DNA of 64,000 bases from contig CM025852.1 in NCBI GenBank assembly GCA_003952965.2, positions 5,304,825-5,368,824 of the forward strand, in the 5' to 3' direction. The DNA is from Morella rubra. Taxonomy: Eukaryota; Streptophyta; Magnoliopsida; Fagales; Myricaceae. The notes beneath the pieces are model-generated. The model ran no database searches and was not told the DNA's origin. It saw nothing but the letters and a program-made list of their open reading frames with translations. Positions 33,382 to 44,551 of the stretch are shown one piece after another (the first letter of the stretch is position 1; each line of letters opens with the position of its first letter). Made by a program: the position numbers and the translations under genes.

Positions 33382-35311
33382 TTTGAACTCATTTCCAGAT
33401 AGATCCTACCATCAACTTGGTAGACGAAAATACACACATGGGTAACAGCTTACACGTGGAGATGGCCAGGTCAGTAAAAAAAAAAAAATTAAAATGATTA
33501 AAGAAAAAGCCATGTGTAGATATATTAAAATCCACGTGTATACAACTAGACCAAAATCCCCAAAAGGCCCTAAAACCCCAAAATTCCCAAATCACAACGT
33601 TCTATTGCCGAACCCTAAGGACCCGAAAGACACAAATGTTTCTCTTCTTCCTTCGTGAACCCATCGTGAATCCTAAACCTATCGCATAGCCTGAACCCAT
33701 CGTGAACGAAGCCTGAACCCATCGTGAAGCCTGGACCCATCATGAATCGTGAAGCCATCGTCAATCACAAACCCATCGTCAATCATAAACCCTTCATGAA
33801 GCAATTGTAAAGCACAAGTGAAACCATTGCGTGAAGACTCTCGAAAGACTGCCTGTTGGCTATTGAGTGTCTGAAAGCTCTTTCTTCAGTGCGGTTATAG
33901 GTTCCTTTGCAAGTGGGTCAGTGTGAAGAGTGTTTCGTGTGCCCTCTTTTGGAAAGGTACCACGTGCATTCTATTGCTTTTGAGTTTATTAAATCCTATT
34001 TGGTTGCTTTTTAAGTTAGATTCACTATGTTTATTGCATTGAGTAGTCCACTATTATTATTGTCTATTATTCTTGATTTGAGCACAGGTCTGATGGAGTT
34101 GTTTATACTCAAAAAATGGATGGGTGGTCCATTGTCTACACTTTCCCAGCATGTGGTCCCCATTGTTGATACTCAATTTTGACTGTTTTGTTTGTTTCTG
34201 TGGTTGTCCTTATGTGAGTTAAGTGAATCTTAAATGATGTTTGTAAATGAGATCACTATGTTGTTTCTTCGGATAGACTTTTTCTTTACGTGCTCAAATG
34301 ACTACAAAAATATTTAAAGTGATTTGGCTGCTTGTTGTTTAATATATACACATGGCTATGTCGGTCCTGAAATTATTTTTGTTGCCGATACTCTTGCTAA
34401 ACCCATGAAAAAATATGAAATTTCTTGTGACATATTGTCATTTAAAAATTTTGTCATATATTTAATATGGAACAGAACAACGCTAACTTAATGCTAACTT
34501 TCAGTTATTGGAATTGCCAGGTTTTTGGGGACATCTTCAATTGGGTAATTGAGTTGGCCTATTTGACTTATTAGCGAAAGTAAGTAGATAGAATTCTTGT
34601 ACACATTCTTATGATATTGCTCTTTTTTGGGTATGTTTGCTATGATTAATTATGCTATCACGGCCAAAGGAAAAATGTGATTTTGATTGTGTCGTAGCTT
34701 CTCTCTCTCTCTCTCTGAGCTGATTGTAAATTTGCATCCTTTTAGCAAATCCCATGATAACATATTTAATCCTAAGCTGATATGTTTTGTTGCACAAGCT
34801 CTTTCAATGGTTGGTTGATAACAAAATGTGATTTTGTTGCTACGATTAATCTCTGAATCTTGCATGATCAAGGTAACGTCATCAAGTTTATCTTGGGTAA
34901 TTGGACTTCCATGGTTATATGATATATATGGGTTTAAACAAATCTAACATTATAGTGGCTGCTAGGGTGATATATGTTCAGCCATGTTAAATGACAAAAC
35001 CATGCGTAGATATTTTCTTTCTTTAGCTCACACACTGTTACTTTCATCTCTTTTTAAAACATCACACATGCCAACTTGCGTAGTTTTTTTTTTTTAAAAA
35101 AAAACAGTGTTCCTTACCCGTACCTCCATTTCTCTTATTTTTACTTGATATACCGAGAGATACTTTTACTTTTACTTGTCTATTTTGAGTGAAGCTAAAT
35201 AACAAAGATATTTATGTATATCTTTCCTTTTTGTGTTTTACAGCTTAAAGAACCTAAATTTGGTTTTTTTTTATTGCTTATGGAAAAATCTCATTGTTTA
35301 TGTCTATATAG

Positions 35312-36307
35312 ATGGTGAAAGGATTCATGCACCATGGAAGGAGGATGAGTTTTTCTCATGGAACTTACATTGGAGGAGAAGTGGCAAAAGCTGGACGGTT
35401 TGATCAGGACTATTTGTCCGTTACTCATTTGTGGAAGTTTATGAAGGAGGATTTGAAATATCATGAACCGGTGGATTTATGGTGTAAATTTGATGGGGAA
35501 CCATTTGAGTGCGGCATCAACTCACTCGAAAATGATGCTGATGTTTTGAAGATCATACAACGTATTGAAAAAGTGGGTCATGACTGTTTGAGGATTTTTG
35601 TAGATCATAGAACTAGCGTGTCAGAGGAGGTACCTTTAGAACCTCCCCAGTTGACTGCAGCTGAGGTTGCTGATGATGAAAATATTAATGAATCACCCTT
35701 GGGGGAAAGGGAAGAGCTTCCTGATCAGTGGCCACACGGAATATTTGAAGATTCTATTGATGAAGAACAGGTATTCGGTGCTCTTCATGATGATGGTCAG
35801 CAAGATGACCCTGAGGAGTTGGATGCTATTAGGTTGGATAGAGAGTTGAGTGAGTTTGAAGAATCTGATGACGAAGACCTAGAGTTGTTGAGGGATACAC
35901 CACGTGTAGATGCTGAGGCAGTGCATAACGCATTAGGTAAGGATCAAGAAAAGGCTCGAAGGAAGTAGCCTATTGTTGATGAGGAGGATGTGGACACTAA
36001 TCGAGAACACGGTGATGTGCATGCTGAAGGTAGGAAGGCTTCTATGGAATGGTTTGCCCACAAGTCCGCATGTGGAGCTGATGTGGAGGATCCAATGGTT
36101 TCAGATACTGAGATGTCTGAAAGCACTAGTGAAGATAATGACTCTGACAATGATAGGCCCAATAGGAGAAAATGTAAGGAGTTCCATGAAGAGGAGTTAA
36201 AGGGTAGGATCCACTTGGAACGGGGGCCAAAGTTTAGAGATTTCAGAATATTTAGGAAGGCTTTAAGGCTATTTGGAATTCAAAGGCACTTTGATAGTGC
36301 TACTTAG
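35312..36307 (+). pseudogene. Truncated MULE transposase of the inner element (PB1-like and DNA-binding start)
   Basis: An open frame begins at an ATG directly after an intron-like AG. It opens with GFMHHGRRMSFSHGTYIGGE, the same PB1-like MULE domain as the outer transposase, then acidic low-complexity sequence. A single TAG at 35966-35968 interrupts it, and the same frame continues to 36307. Near the end LERGPKFRDFRIFRKALRLF matches the start of the MuDR-type DNA-binding domain, after which homology stops. The catalytic core, SWIM finger and CCHC knuckle are absent, so it cannot be an active transposase. Confidence 0.8.
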
Positions 36308-37250
36308 ACATGTAAAAGTCAAGATTTATGGCATCATATTTACCACTACAGAAAGTGGAAAGATCTTTGTCTTCATAGATATTTCTCTCCAACATGCGAT
36401 TCTCAATGAAGAAATCCTTCTCTTAATGGAAATCGAGAATTGCATCTTTGAATGCTGAGTCTTTAAAATTTGTCATAGGTTAAATTCTTCTCCTTGGAAT
36501 TCTAAGAGTTATGATTTTAGTCCTTAAAAATCTTAACAGTAGCAATCTTATCCTTTTGTCAATCACATTGGGAAGACTTGCTGATATGGCAAGCAGAGTG
36601 ATGAAGTGGCATACTATTAGTACGCATGGGATCTCAATGACCACCAAGCATATGTCAATGAAAAAAAAATGTACAGTTTTCAAGCATTTTTACTCTTTAT
36701 TGGAAGGAAAAAAATTGTCTCTTTTTTCAAGTACCTCAACACTGTTATGAAGAATATCATTCATCCCTAGCTAAAGGACCCCAATCCAATGCCCCTCACT
36801 TCAGCTTTGGTCTAGAGCTTTCTTTGCAAATTGTGCAAGAATGTCACCCAATGCCACTCCCACATCATTCTACACTGCAATCTCAAGCCTTAGAATATGC
36901 TTGTCACCAAGGACAAGGTCTTAAGATCGCCAATCTGAGGCCCCACCCATACCTTCACACACTCCTACATCCTTTTTTTTTTTTGCTTTAACTAATATTT
37001 TGTGGCAGAGACAAGAGAGGAAAATGAAAGAAAATAGTTTTTGTGCCCTGTTCCAATTGGGCACAAGTGTGGTAGCATTTGGTGCTGCAGAGTGGGGGGA
37101 GAGTAAGAAGGGAGTATGATATCCCCCTTTTTATGTTATCTGATAGAGGCTTCTTTTTCATCTTACCATTCTCTATGTCAAAGTTTCATGATATCTCACA
37201 ATATCTGAGTAATTCTGGTTATATATGCAATCTGTTTCATCTCCTTCCAG
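36308..37250. other. Unassigned interior of the inner MULE
   Basis: It lies between the truncated transposase and the GATA-like exon. It is AT-rich with several poly-T tracts (for example 36970-36984) and no recognisable exon. It may be captured intron sequence from the GATA-class gene. Confidence 0.4.
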
Positions 37251-37378
37251 GTCCAGCTCAGTCAATTGTGTGGGATACGACAGTGCCTTCAAGGAAGAGG
37301 ACTTGTGTTAATTGTCCAAAGCAATCTCCTGTTGAGGAGCTTACAAAAGATCTATTTACCATCTTAATTACCTCATAG
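37251..37378 (+). pseudogene. Captured exon of a GATA-type transcription factor (GATA26/27-like)
   Basis: After a pyrimidine-rich tract and AG acceptor (37249-37250) the frame reads [19 protein letters not shown] and then [11 protein letters not shown] before a stop at 37376-37378. This segment resembles a conserved region downstream of the zinc finger in the plant GATA26/27 class. The GATA finger itself is not present here. The flanking 37079-37250 may be captured intron. Assignment is from remembered family features and needs a search. Confidence 0.55.
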
Positions 37379-38045
37379 TTTAAAGTTACCTTATAGTTTA
37401 AAGTTAGACACTTGCTAGAGGCAATTAGTTCATAGTTTAAACACTTGCTAAAGGCAATTACTTCCAATTCTCTTATTGATTTTAAAGGTATTTGTTTCCA
37501 AAGGATTAAAGAAAAAGAGGCCAGGTCGAATGAGATAAATTGGGCTTAAGGGAAGCCACCCTTATCAGTTATCACTACAAATCTACCCTCTATCTTGCAC
37601 CTAATTTTGAGAGAGGGCATATAGGTTCTCATTACGATTTGGTCTCCGCTAAAATTAAGATCCCAGTTTATGCCATAAACATTAGGCCACTTATTCTATA
37701 TGCACTTGTATATATAGAATGTAAGAAAAAAAAAACCAATTTGTACTCTCAAACAATTAGTCCTAATTGCTTATCAGCGCTTGAATCAGTACCCTTCTTT
37801 CTATCCTAAATTAACTTTTCTTAATTTTCTTCTCTCTACCATGAGCTAACAGGGGTTTGTATCTAACACTCGAACAATTCCCATATAATTGAAAAACCTA
37901 CTAAAAGCACAACAGTCAACAATAGAATTGCAGTTAACATTAAAAGTTTTTAACATTAAAGCTAACTGCCTACGCAAACCTATGTATCTCCCATTCAACT
38001 TCACAATTCAAAAATTAAACTGAAAGATATGCACTGCATCCTAAC

Positions 38046-38234
38046 CTGGCCACATGAATAACGCGGGTAGTCGAAAAATCTTCTGCCCGGATTCCCCTCT
38101 GTCTTGCTTGTCCTCATTCGAGCCTTGATGCCGCAGAAGCAGACACGTGCCGCTTTGTCACCCTTCACTTCCAATGATGCTCCTTCCTGTCTTCCATTGC
38201 TAACAAAAGACGACGATGCGCTTCTCATTGACAT
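38046..38234 (-). pseudogene. GRF-type zinc-finger exon in the inner MULE
   Basis: On the minus strand the frame from the ATG at 38234 encodes VCFCGIKARMRTSKTEGNPG followed by RRFFDYPRYSCG. It fits the GRF zinc-finger pattern (C-x-C, then NPGRRFF), except that the usual glycine-cysteine after RFF is replaced by DY. A GT donor follows at 38044-38045. The second half of the finger was not found. GRF fingers occur in DNA-binding or nuclease-associated proteins. It faces the transposase, as in the outer element. Confidence 0.6.
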
Positions 38235-38722
38235 CGTGAAGTGATTTAGGGAATGGGTTACATATTTAGGGGTTTAGGTGTCTGGGGAGTCTTTCGGGCT
38301 TAGGGTTCATCGCGTGTCTGATTTGGGGATTTTGGGTGTAAGAGTGTGACTATGCAGTTTGGAGATTCCAGGCTTAGGATTCATCAAATGTTGTGTGGGA
38401 TTTTGGGGTTATGGGAAAACACTATAAAGATTTAGGGTTTCATGGGTTTCCGGGGATTCGGGTGTTTTTTGGGAATTTTGGCCACTTCGGTACACGTGGC
38501 TTTTCCTTTAATCATTTAGATTTTTTTTTTTATTGACCTGGACATCTCCACGTGTAAGCTGTTAGCCACGTGTGCATTTTCATCCACCAAGTTGACGGTA
38601 GGATCTGTCTAGGAATGGGTCCAAACCTCAGGAATAGTTTTAGGGAAAAAGTAAACCCTGAGGACCAAACTGGGAAAAGGTCAAACCCCAGGAACGTGTG
38701 AAGATATTTACCCCGAATAAAT

Positions 38723-40818
38723 AGTTGTTTCCTTTTTCAAATTTTTTTATTTTGTTATCCATTGTAGTTCTAGATAATTATCATATATCTACAGATTTTT
38801 CATGCCAAAGAACACGAACACTCAACTTACTTTGAATTTCCACACAACAAAAGTGAACAACTTTTTGAAATCTGGTAACCAGAGACTCGAGATGCGAATC
38901 AAATGCACAAGAAATTGTTTCCTAATAAACAAGTCAACTATATCGAGTGGTGCGTCAAGAAAATAATCATCAACTTGATATGACAAGAAAATAATTATCA
39001 AAATTGAAATTTTTAGGGCAATTGGAAAAGCATGTAAATGTAGTATAAGTAACAACAATTTCACTTAGTTCCTTACCATATTGGCAAAGGAGAATCTACA
39101 AATTATAATCAATGACTAAATTTATCTGATATTTTTTCTGTCAATATTGGACACCAATTTCTTTCTTTCCTATTGTTCTAACTTCAGCAAGATTGTGTAT
39201 TTGCAAAATATAATTGTCATGCATCTAAAGCTAAATTTGAACAAATGTGCTTTACCTCCCACGTATTTTGATATTTAAATACTTGGTTTGTTACAGGGCA
39301 ACAGTGAAGAAATTGGTAGAAGTGAACCCAATACGCAAAGTAGACATCACTCTTGAAGATATTCGATTGGAGGCATAGTTAGATCCACTCAATGATGTGT
39401 TGTAATAAGCTCTTTTATGAAATTTGGATCTTTTTTGAATTCTGGATGTGTATGATTTGGTGTTGGGTAAATGTGATATGAAGTGTTGGTTGTATTTTGG
39501 TGAAAACTCGTGGAACTGATATTTTGTAAAATCTGGTCATTCATGTGTATGACCAGTTTTAATGTACATCTAGATGGATAGTTTGTGAATTCTGGTCAAT
39601 TATGTGTATGACCAGTTTTGATCATCTAGATGGATATTTTGTGAATATCCACATTCTGTGAAATTGGATTTGTGATATCATAGAGAGATAATTGTTAACA
39701 TATGCAAAAACCATCAATACCCAAACAAAAAAATCATGGAAGAAAGAAACTTGAACCTGTGTTTCATTCATAATCCATCTATTTCAGGAAAGGAAAGATC
39801 AGATGACGAGCAAAAATATTTACAGCAAGAACGCTCAGATAACACAAGGTTTCTCTCAACCCAAACACAAGGAAAAATCCAGATGTAGTTTCCTAACTCC
39901 CTTAGCCTCAAATCTGTATATAACATTGTGTAATGCTTTGCAAAATAAAACTAGAGCCACAAAGTTCCTTGTTATTTCCTATTCTGACTACATTCCAAAG
40001 GTGGATATTGAAGACTTATTTTCTAGAATTCCAAGCTAAAGTTCCTTCTTTTAATTCTTCTCAAATGCAGCAAAAAGGGAACCCTGCAAGAAATGCTATC
40101 ATAGATCATAATTTTAGCTAAGATAAAAAAACAAAAAGTGGTCAACAAACATCGCACATTCTTATCATTAATAATTCAAAAGCTTGCAATAATAATAATC
40201 AACATCGTGATCCATGAGTCCCACCCAAATAACCGTTAATTTCTAGTTTGCAGCTACATCATCCTCGTGCAATCAATAAACAACTAATTGCTTTCAGAAT
40301 AACAAACTTTAAGATATCTTCTACCAACTAAGGAGATCTAGATGCAAGTCTAGTAAGCTTTTAAGTTTTGACTATTCATCTGCTTTGAAGCTGAAAATTT
40401 CATTTTTGACAGTCTAAGAGATAGTCATGGTCAGGTCTCAAAGGTAAATGGGCATTGGTCAGTTAGCTTGAGGTGGGCAGAAAAGACAAAAGACCAACAC
40501 TACAAAAGAAGAACTTTGTACAAAGAGAGAGAGAGAAAGCGAGCGAGCTTGCACACATAAAATTAGCAGCAGCTGCAACCTGCAACCAATGTCATGGGTC
40601 TATTACCAATTACACCAAAGTCATAGACCAAAGTCAGACATTATATTGCATTCTTCAGAAGTTTAACAAAACACATACACCAAAGTCATATATAATATTG
40701 CATTCCTAAATGGACTACCAAATACACGGTTAGCTTCCTAAATGGACTAGAACTACTCTAATTTATCAAATACAATATAAGATCCGAGTGATAATGGACT
40801 AACTTATGTGCTGACCCC
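38723..40818. other. Outer MULE interior between the inner MULE and the GRF gene
   Basis: AT-rich. A short frame after an AG at about 39298 reads ATVKKLVEVNPIRKVDITLE and ends at a TAG at about 39377; I do not recognise it, though it could be a last exon. A two-copy repeat of about 65 bp containing TGTGTATGACCAGTTTT lies at 39529-39650. A GA tract lies at 40527-40540. No other gene is seen. Confidence 0.4.
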
Positions 40819-41980
40819 TTATGTAACCCAAAAGCCAGCACTTATGAGAATAGCCAAATTGAACATCCAGGATCCAACAAAGCATTGTTTCAGATGTTTT
40901 TCATTGTTCTTCTGCATTTTGATTTGATCTTCTATTGTCTTCACCTTCTTAATATAAGTTGGCAGCATTTCATGACCGCGTGGACAGGTTGGTAGATCCA
41001 CCCACTAAAAGAAATTACATGCCGGCTGTCTCTGCAAAAATTAAAAAAACAAAGTATGATAATTATTCACTCAGGAGATGGAGAAGATACTCTGTCAGAT
41101 TCAAAAATTCAATAGTGTTCTTGTGATGAATTGTCCAAGAGGAATCTGGAATGGAGAAAACTTAATGTACCTTGTTTGCATATCTAAGCAGCAAAGCATA
41201 CAGGACAACTTAAACCACCATTTTATTCACATTTCATTGATTTTCCTAACAACATCAAATTAAACAGCTTGGAAGGCAAAAGTGCAAAATTTTCAAAAAT
41301 TTCCCTAACTTTTTACAAATCCAATAAATCTCAAACAGAATTAAATATTCACACACTATCAAATTTCACTCTCATATACACACCGAATAGACAACAGGCA
41401 TATGGGTGGTTGGAATTAATTTAATTCTTCGATCAGTAAAAAGCTTTAGAAACATATATTTTATATGGTTGGTAATTGGAATGTGAGAAGGAAGCGACTG
41501 CTTGATTTGAGTGTAATCATAGGTGAACCAACTATTGACAATTCTGTTTGTTTCATTATAAATGCATATAAATTCATGCAATCATGCACTATACTCAAAA
41601 GTCATATGAGCAATGGAAGATCATGTAAATGATGATGCAATCATGCACTATGCTCTTTTTTGAAATCCTAGGGTGTAAGAAAGAGATCTTAGGCCAACCA
41701 CGGAATGGAATAGGCAAATGTGCAGATTCCGACTTTTTAACGTATATGAGTGTTGCTTCATATGATTCTGACTACCAAAGGAGATCGAACATACCGAGCC
41801 AGCTGAGTACCGGTGGCAGCCAAAGAAACACCTTCCAAGGTTCAAATCTATCAAGGAAGTCTTCATGGAAACCTGAAGGTTGCATCCACACACCGAAAAA
41901 ATGCCACTCCATTGCAAATCGGTCGGTCTTTGTTTCCTTCCACTCTGAACGGATGACAAAAATGAAAAAGATGAGTTCAT
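40819..41980 (-). CDS. GRF-type zinc-finger protein carried by the outer MULE, two exons seen
   Basis: Exon A (41795-41980, from the ATG at 41980) encodes CGCNLQVSMKTSL, then NLGRCFFGCHRYSAGS, the first half of a GRF zinc finger, and ends at a GT donor. Exon B (40819-41004, after a TTTTAG acceptor) reads WVDLPTCPRGHEMLP, matching the WVDPP block that follows this finger. It then has a charged helical stretch (about KKVKTIEDQIKMQKNNEKH) and a hydrophobic C-terminal segment (SWMFNLAILISAGFWVT) that could span a membrane. Joined, the exons stay in frame for 123 residues. The Cys pair normally between the two halves is not seen, so a short middle exon may be missed or lost. Convergent to the transposase. 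Confidence 0.55.
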
Positions 41981-42149
41981 TATTCAGACAGATTCTTAGG
42001 GGGATTTTGGATTGTGGAAATTTAATGAGATTTTGATTGGGGGATTTTGGAAAATGCTGGGCTCTTTTGCGCCGGACGAGCTTAAGGCTCGCTGTAGGGA
42101 ATGGGAGAACAGGGGAGATGGGTGAGTTTTATTTTTATTTCATGAGTTT

Positions 42150-42416
42150 AATTTTTTTGGCCAAATTTACACAATGTGACGTTTTAAAAATTTGGATAAA
42201 CTGTCATTCCACATGTGAAATTTGCCAACTCATCAATGTCCATGTGGCAAATTTTTGACAAGTCAGCATGCTCCATTAATAACTACACAGGGGGATTGAC
42301 AGAGGGACTGCGTTGCAACAACTTGTTGACCACAGGGACTAATGCGTTCAAATAGAAACCACAAGGACTACTTTGTCATAACGTGAAACCACAGAGACTG
42401 TTTTCGCACTTTTCCC
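42150..42416 (-). repeat. Right terminal inverted repeat of outer MULE
   Basis: Reverse complement of the left terminal repeat; the match begins at the very end of the element and fades beyond about 42150. Confidence 0.9.
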
Positions 42417-42425
42417 TTTAGTTTA

Positions 42426-43990
42426 AAAGCATTTTTTTTTCTTGTACTAATTAATAACAAATTTCTGAGAGGCATTTTTTTTTTGATAGCATGATAATGG
42501 AGTTGTTAGGAAAGATATTTAGAAAGAAAAATTTCTTAAAATATATTCACTTGAAGAATGTGAAAATTATGACAATATGTTTGGGAGGTAAGTTTTTGTT
42601 AGAGAAATTGTTTATCAATTTTTATGGAGTGTGAAATCCACTTGCGCACACGGGACGCCATGCAGACTGGGGCCAATCGGTGCGTTTGAGGGAGATGAAG
42701 CCATTCTAAAGAAGCATGGTCACTAATGACCACCAAAAGCACCTAGATTGGGCTTCAAGAACCATAAAAAAAAAAGACTAAAAAATGGGCTCAAAAATGG
42801 GCTCAAAAATGGGAGATCTATACAGATCTCGGCCATAAGGGGTTGGGCCGGGAGTGAAGAGGGGGGTCGGGTTAGGTTAGGGTTTTTAGAGAGAAAGTAG
42901 AGCCTCCCTCCCTAGAATATAGTTTTTTACATAGGCTGCTCAGACTATTGATATTTTCACTATCGCACATGAGTCTCACACGTTGCCATAAGCATTTTTT
43001 GATGTCATGCGCTATCTCTTTCTTTTCTTAGGTAATGAAAAAAATTATGTGCAAAGCCTGCTGAGAAATAATCAAACAACATATTGACAAACCTTTTGGT
43101 AGTTGTCCTACACCTCAAACATTAGATAAGTAAACAAATTTGAACTTCAACTAACAATGTGAAAAGCACTCGGACTTGCTAGTTGAGACAAAGATAGAGA
43201 CGGCCCTTGAAAACCTTACACACCATCTTCATGTACTAAGTTCAATCTCGAGTTTTCGATAGGCGTTTATGTTAAAGAGATAAACACTTGAAGAGTTTCT
43301 TAGTGAACTTATAATATAGTATACATAAAAGCTTAAACCTATAAATTTAATTTCAACTATTTTATATTAACCACTCTAGTTGTAACTTCTTTCTATCTCA
43401 ACTACAGTTTTTACCCTCAAAAGACATTCAACCATTTACTCCCTCCATCTTCCCGTTGGGTTTTACAAAGAAGGTGTCCCACCGTTTTTGTCGGATGAGA
43501 AACATTGCCACCCACGGGACACATTCTTTGAGGAGATGACCAACATGCGACCCTCCTGACTTGCAAAGAGCAGGTCTCTTTACCGTCATCATCTTCCTCA
43601 AAGCAATCTGTCTAGAACTCAAAACCCACATTTTCGTGTGGCCTGCTTTTAACGTATAGGCCCAAAGTCTACTGGACTGGATTAACTTGATATCTGAATT
43701 CCCAAACTTTTTTTTGTTTTGTTTCTTATTGCAATGCAGTCTAATTTGTTAAGAGCTGGATGTTAGACTTTAGGGATCTTCATCTGTAATCAATATGTTT
43801 TATCCATTTTTTAATTAAAAAACAATATTTGTCTTTCTGAAAAATACTAAAAATATATATTCTAAACTTCATTTTTGGTCCAACAAACGCGGTAATGACA
43901 AATGTTACGCCTTGACAAAAAAAAAAAAAAAAAAAAAAAAACACAAACCTCAGAAAAGGACACTCTGGCACGCACTAGTTTTTTACGCAG
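42426..43990. other. Intergenic DNA upstream of NUP98
   Basis: No recognised gene. It has an AT-rich first part, a TGGGCTCAAAAA repeat near 42787-42811 and an A run of about 23 bases at 43918-43940. A short minus-strand frame at 43428-43631 has no features I recognise. Confidence 0.5.
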
Positions 43991-44551
43991 ACCAAAGGCG
44001 AAAGGACTTACTTTTAACGCTACGCGGCTTAACCCGACTAGTTATGAAATGCAATCCTAAGGCCTCCCTTATTTTCTTCATTTTTTCACTCGCTCTCTGA
44101 GACTCTGTCCCGGATCGACGGTACGTATCTTCAAAACCCTAGTTCGATAATCTCTCTTTCTTTCCTTTCTCTTTATCTCCCTAAGTTTTAGGTTTTATAT
44201 TGGTATTCGGACCAGTTTTCGCGGATTGCTGCTTACTACACTAGGTTTAATTCAAAATTTATCATACTGATTCATCAAAAGGAACAGGTTTTGTTCAATC
44301 GGAAAGTGCACTTGATTTGTAATTCTGATGTTCATCGGCAAAATCATCTTAAGGTTGTTTTATTTGAGTTCTCATTTTTGTCGACAATACAATCCGTATT
44401 CTGCTAACATGGAAATGGTGGACCTTTGAATCACAAATTTCCTGGTACGTGACATGCACATTAAGTTCTTTGCTTGATTGTGTCCTAATTGTATTGCAGT
44501 TTCGGAACGAAAACGTCTTGATCAAATTGGGCAGGAGAGTTAAAACGAAGG
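43991..44551 (+). promoter_or_regulatory. NUP98 5' leader with an intron before the start codon
   Basis: A CT-rich leader ends at a donor at 44121 (GTACGT). A 379-base intron runs to the AG at 44498-44499, and the second leader piece 44500-44551 leads into the ATG. The transcription start is not fixed by the sequence. A leader intron is common in constitutively expressed plant genes and often raises expression. Confidence 0.6.

Larger units (their letters stand above)
32197..38713 (+). mobile_element. Inner MULE nested in the outer MULE
   Basis: Inverted terminal repeats extend more than 300 bases: 32197-32290 plus 33390 to about 33600 on the left (split by a hAT insertion), and about 38270-38713 on the right. 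Both begin GGGTAAATATCTT, and the AACAGCTTACACGTGGAGAT block occurs in each. The 9-bp target duplication is exact. The element contains the front part of a MULE transposase, a captured GATA-factor exon and a GRF zinc-finger exon on the minus strand, but no catalytic domain. It therefore needed a transposase from another copy. Its termini are unlike those of the outer MULE, so it is a different family. Confidence 0.9.
26417..42416 (+). mobile_element. Outer 16.0-kb Mutator-like element (MULE) with host gene capture
   Basis: The terminal inverted repeats (26417 to about 26640, and about 42150 to 42416) are long and well matched. Both begin GGGAAAA and share the block GTGGTTTCACGTTATGAC near the ends and AAAATTTGCCA further in. 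The 9-bp target duplication is perfect. Contents from left: a C-rich leader with a local 53-bp duplication (26676-26780), a captured VDAC exon, a broken transposase, a nested MULE, and a GRF zinc-finger gene on the opposite strand. Without the 6.5-kb inner MULE the element would be about 9.5 kb. The intact target duplication suggests a fairly recent insertion. Confidence 0.9.

Noticed and set aside
43428-43631. Minus-strand 67-codon frame upstream of NUP98
   Set aside because: No recognised motif, no splice context and no neighbouring coding sequence.
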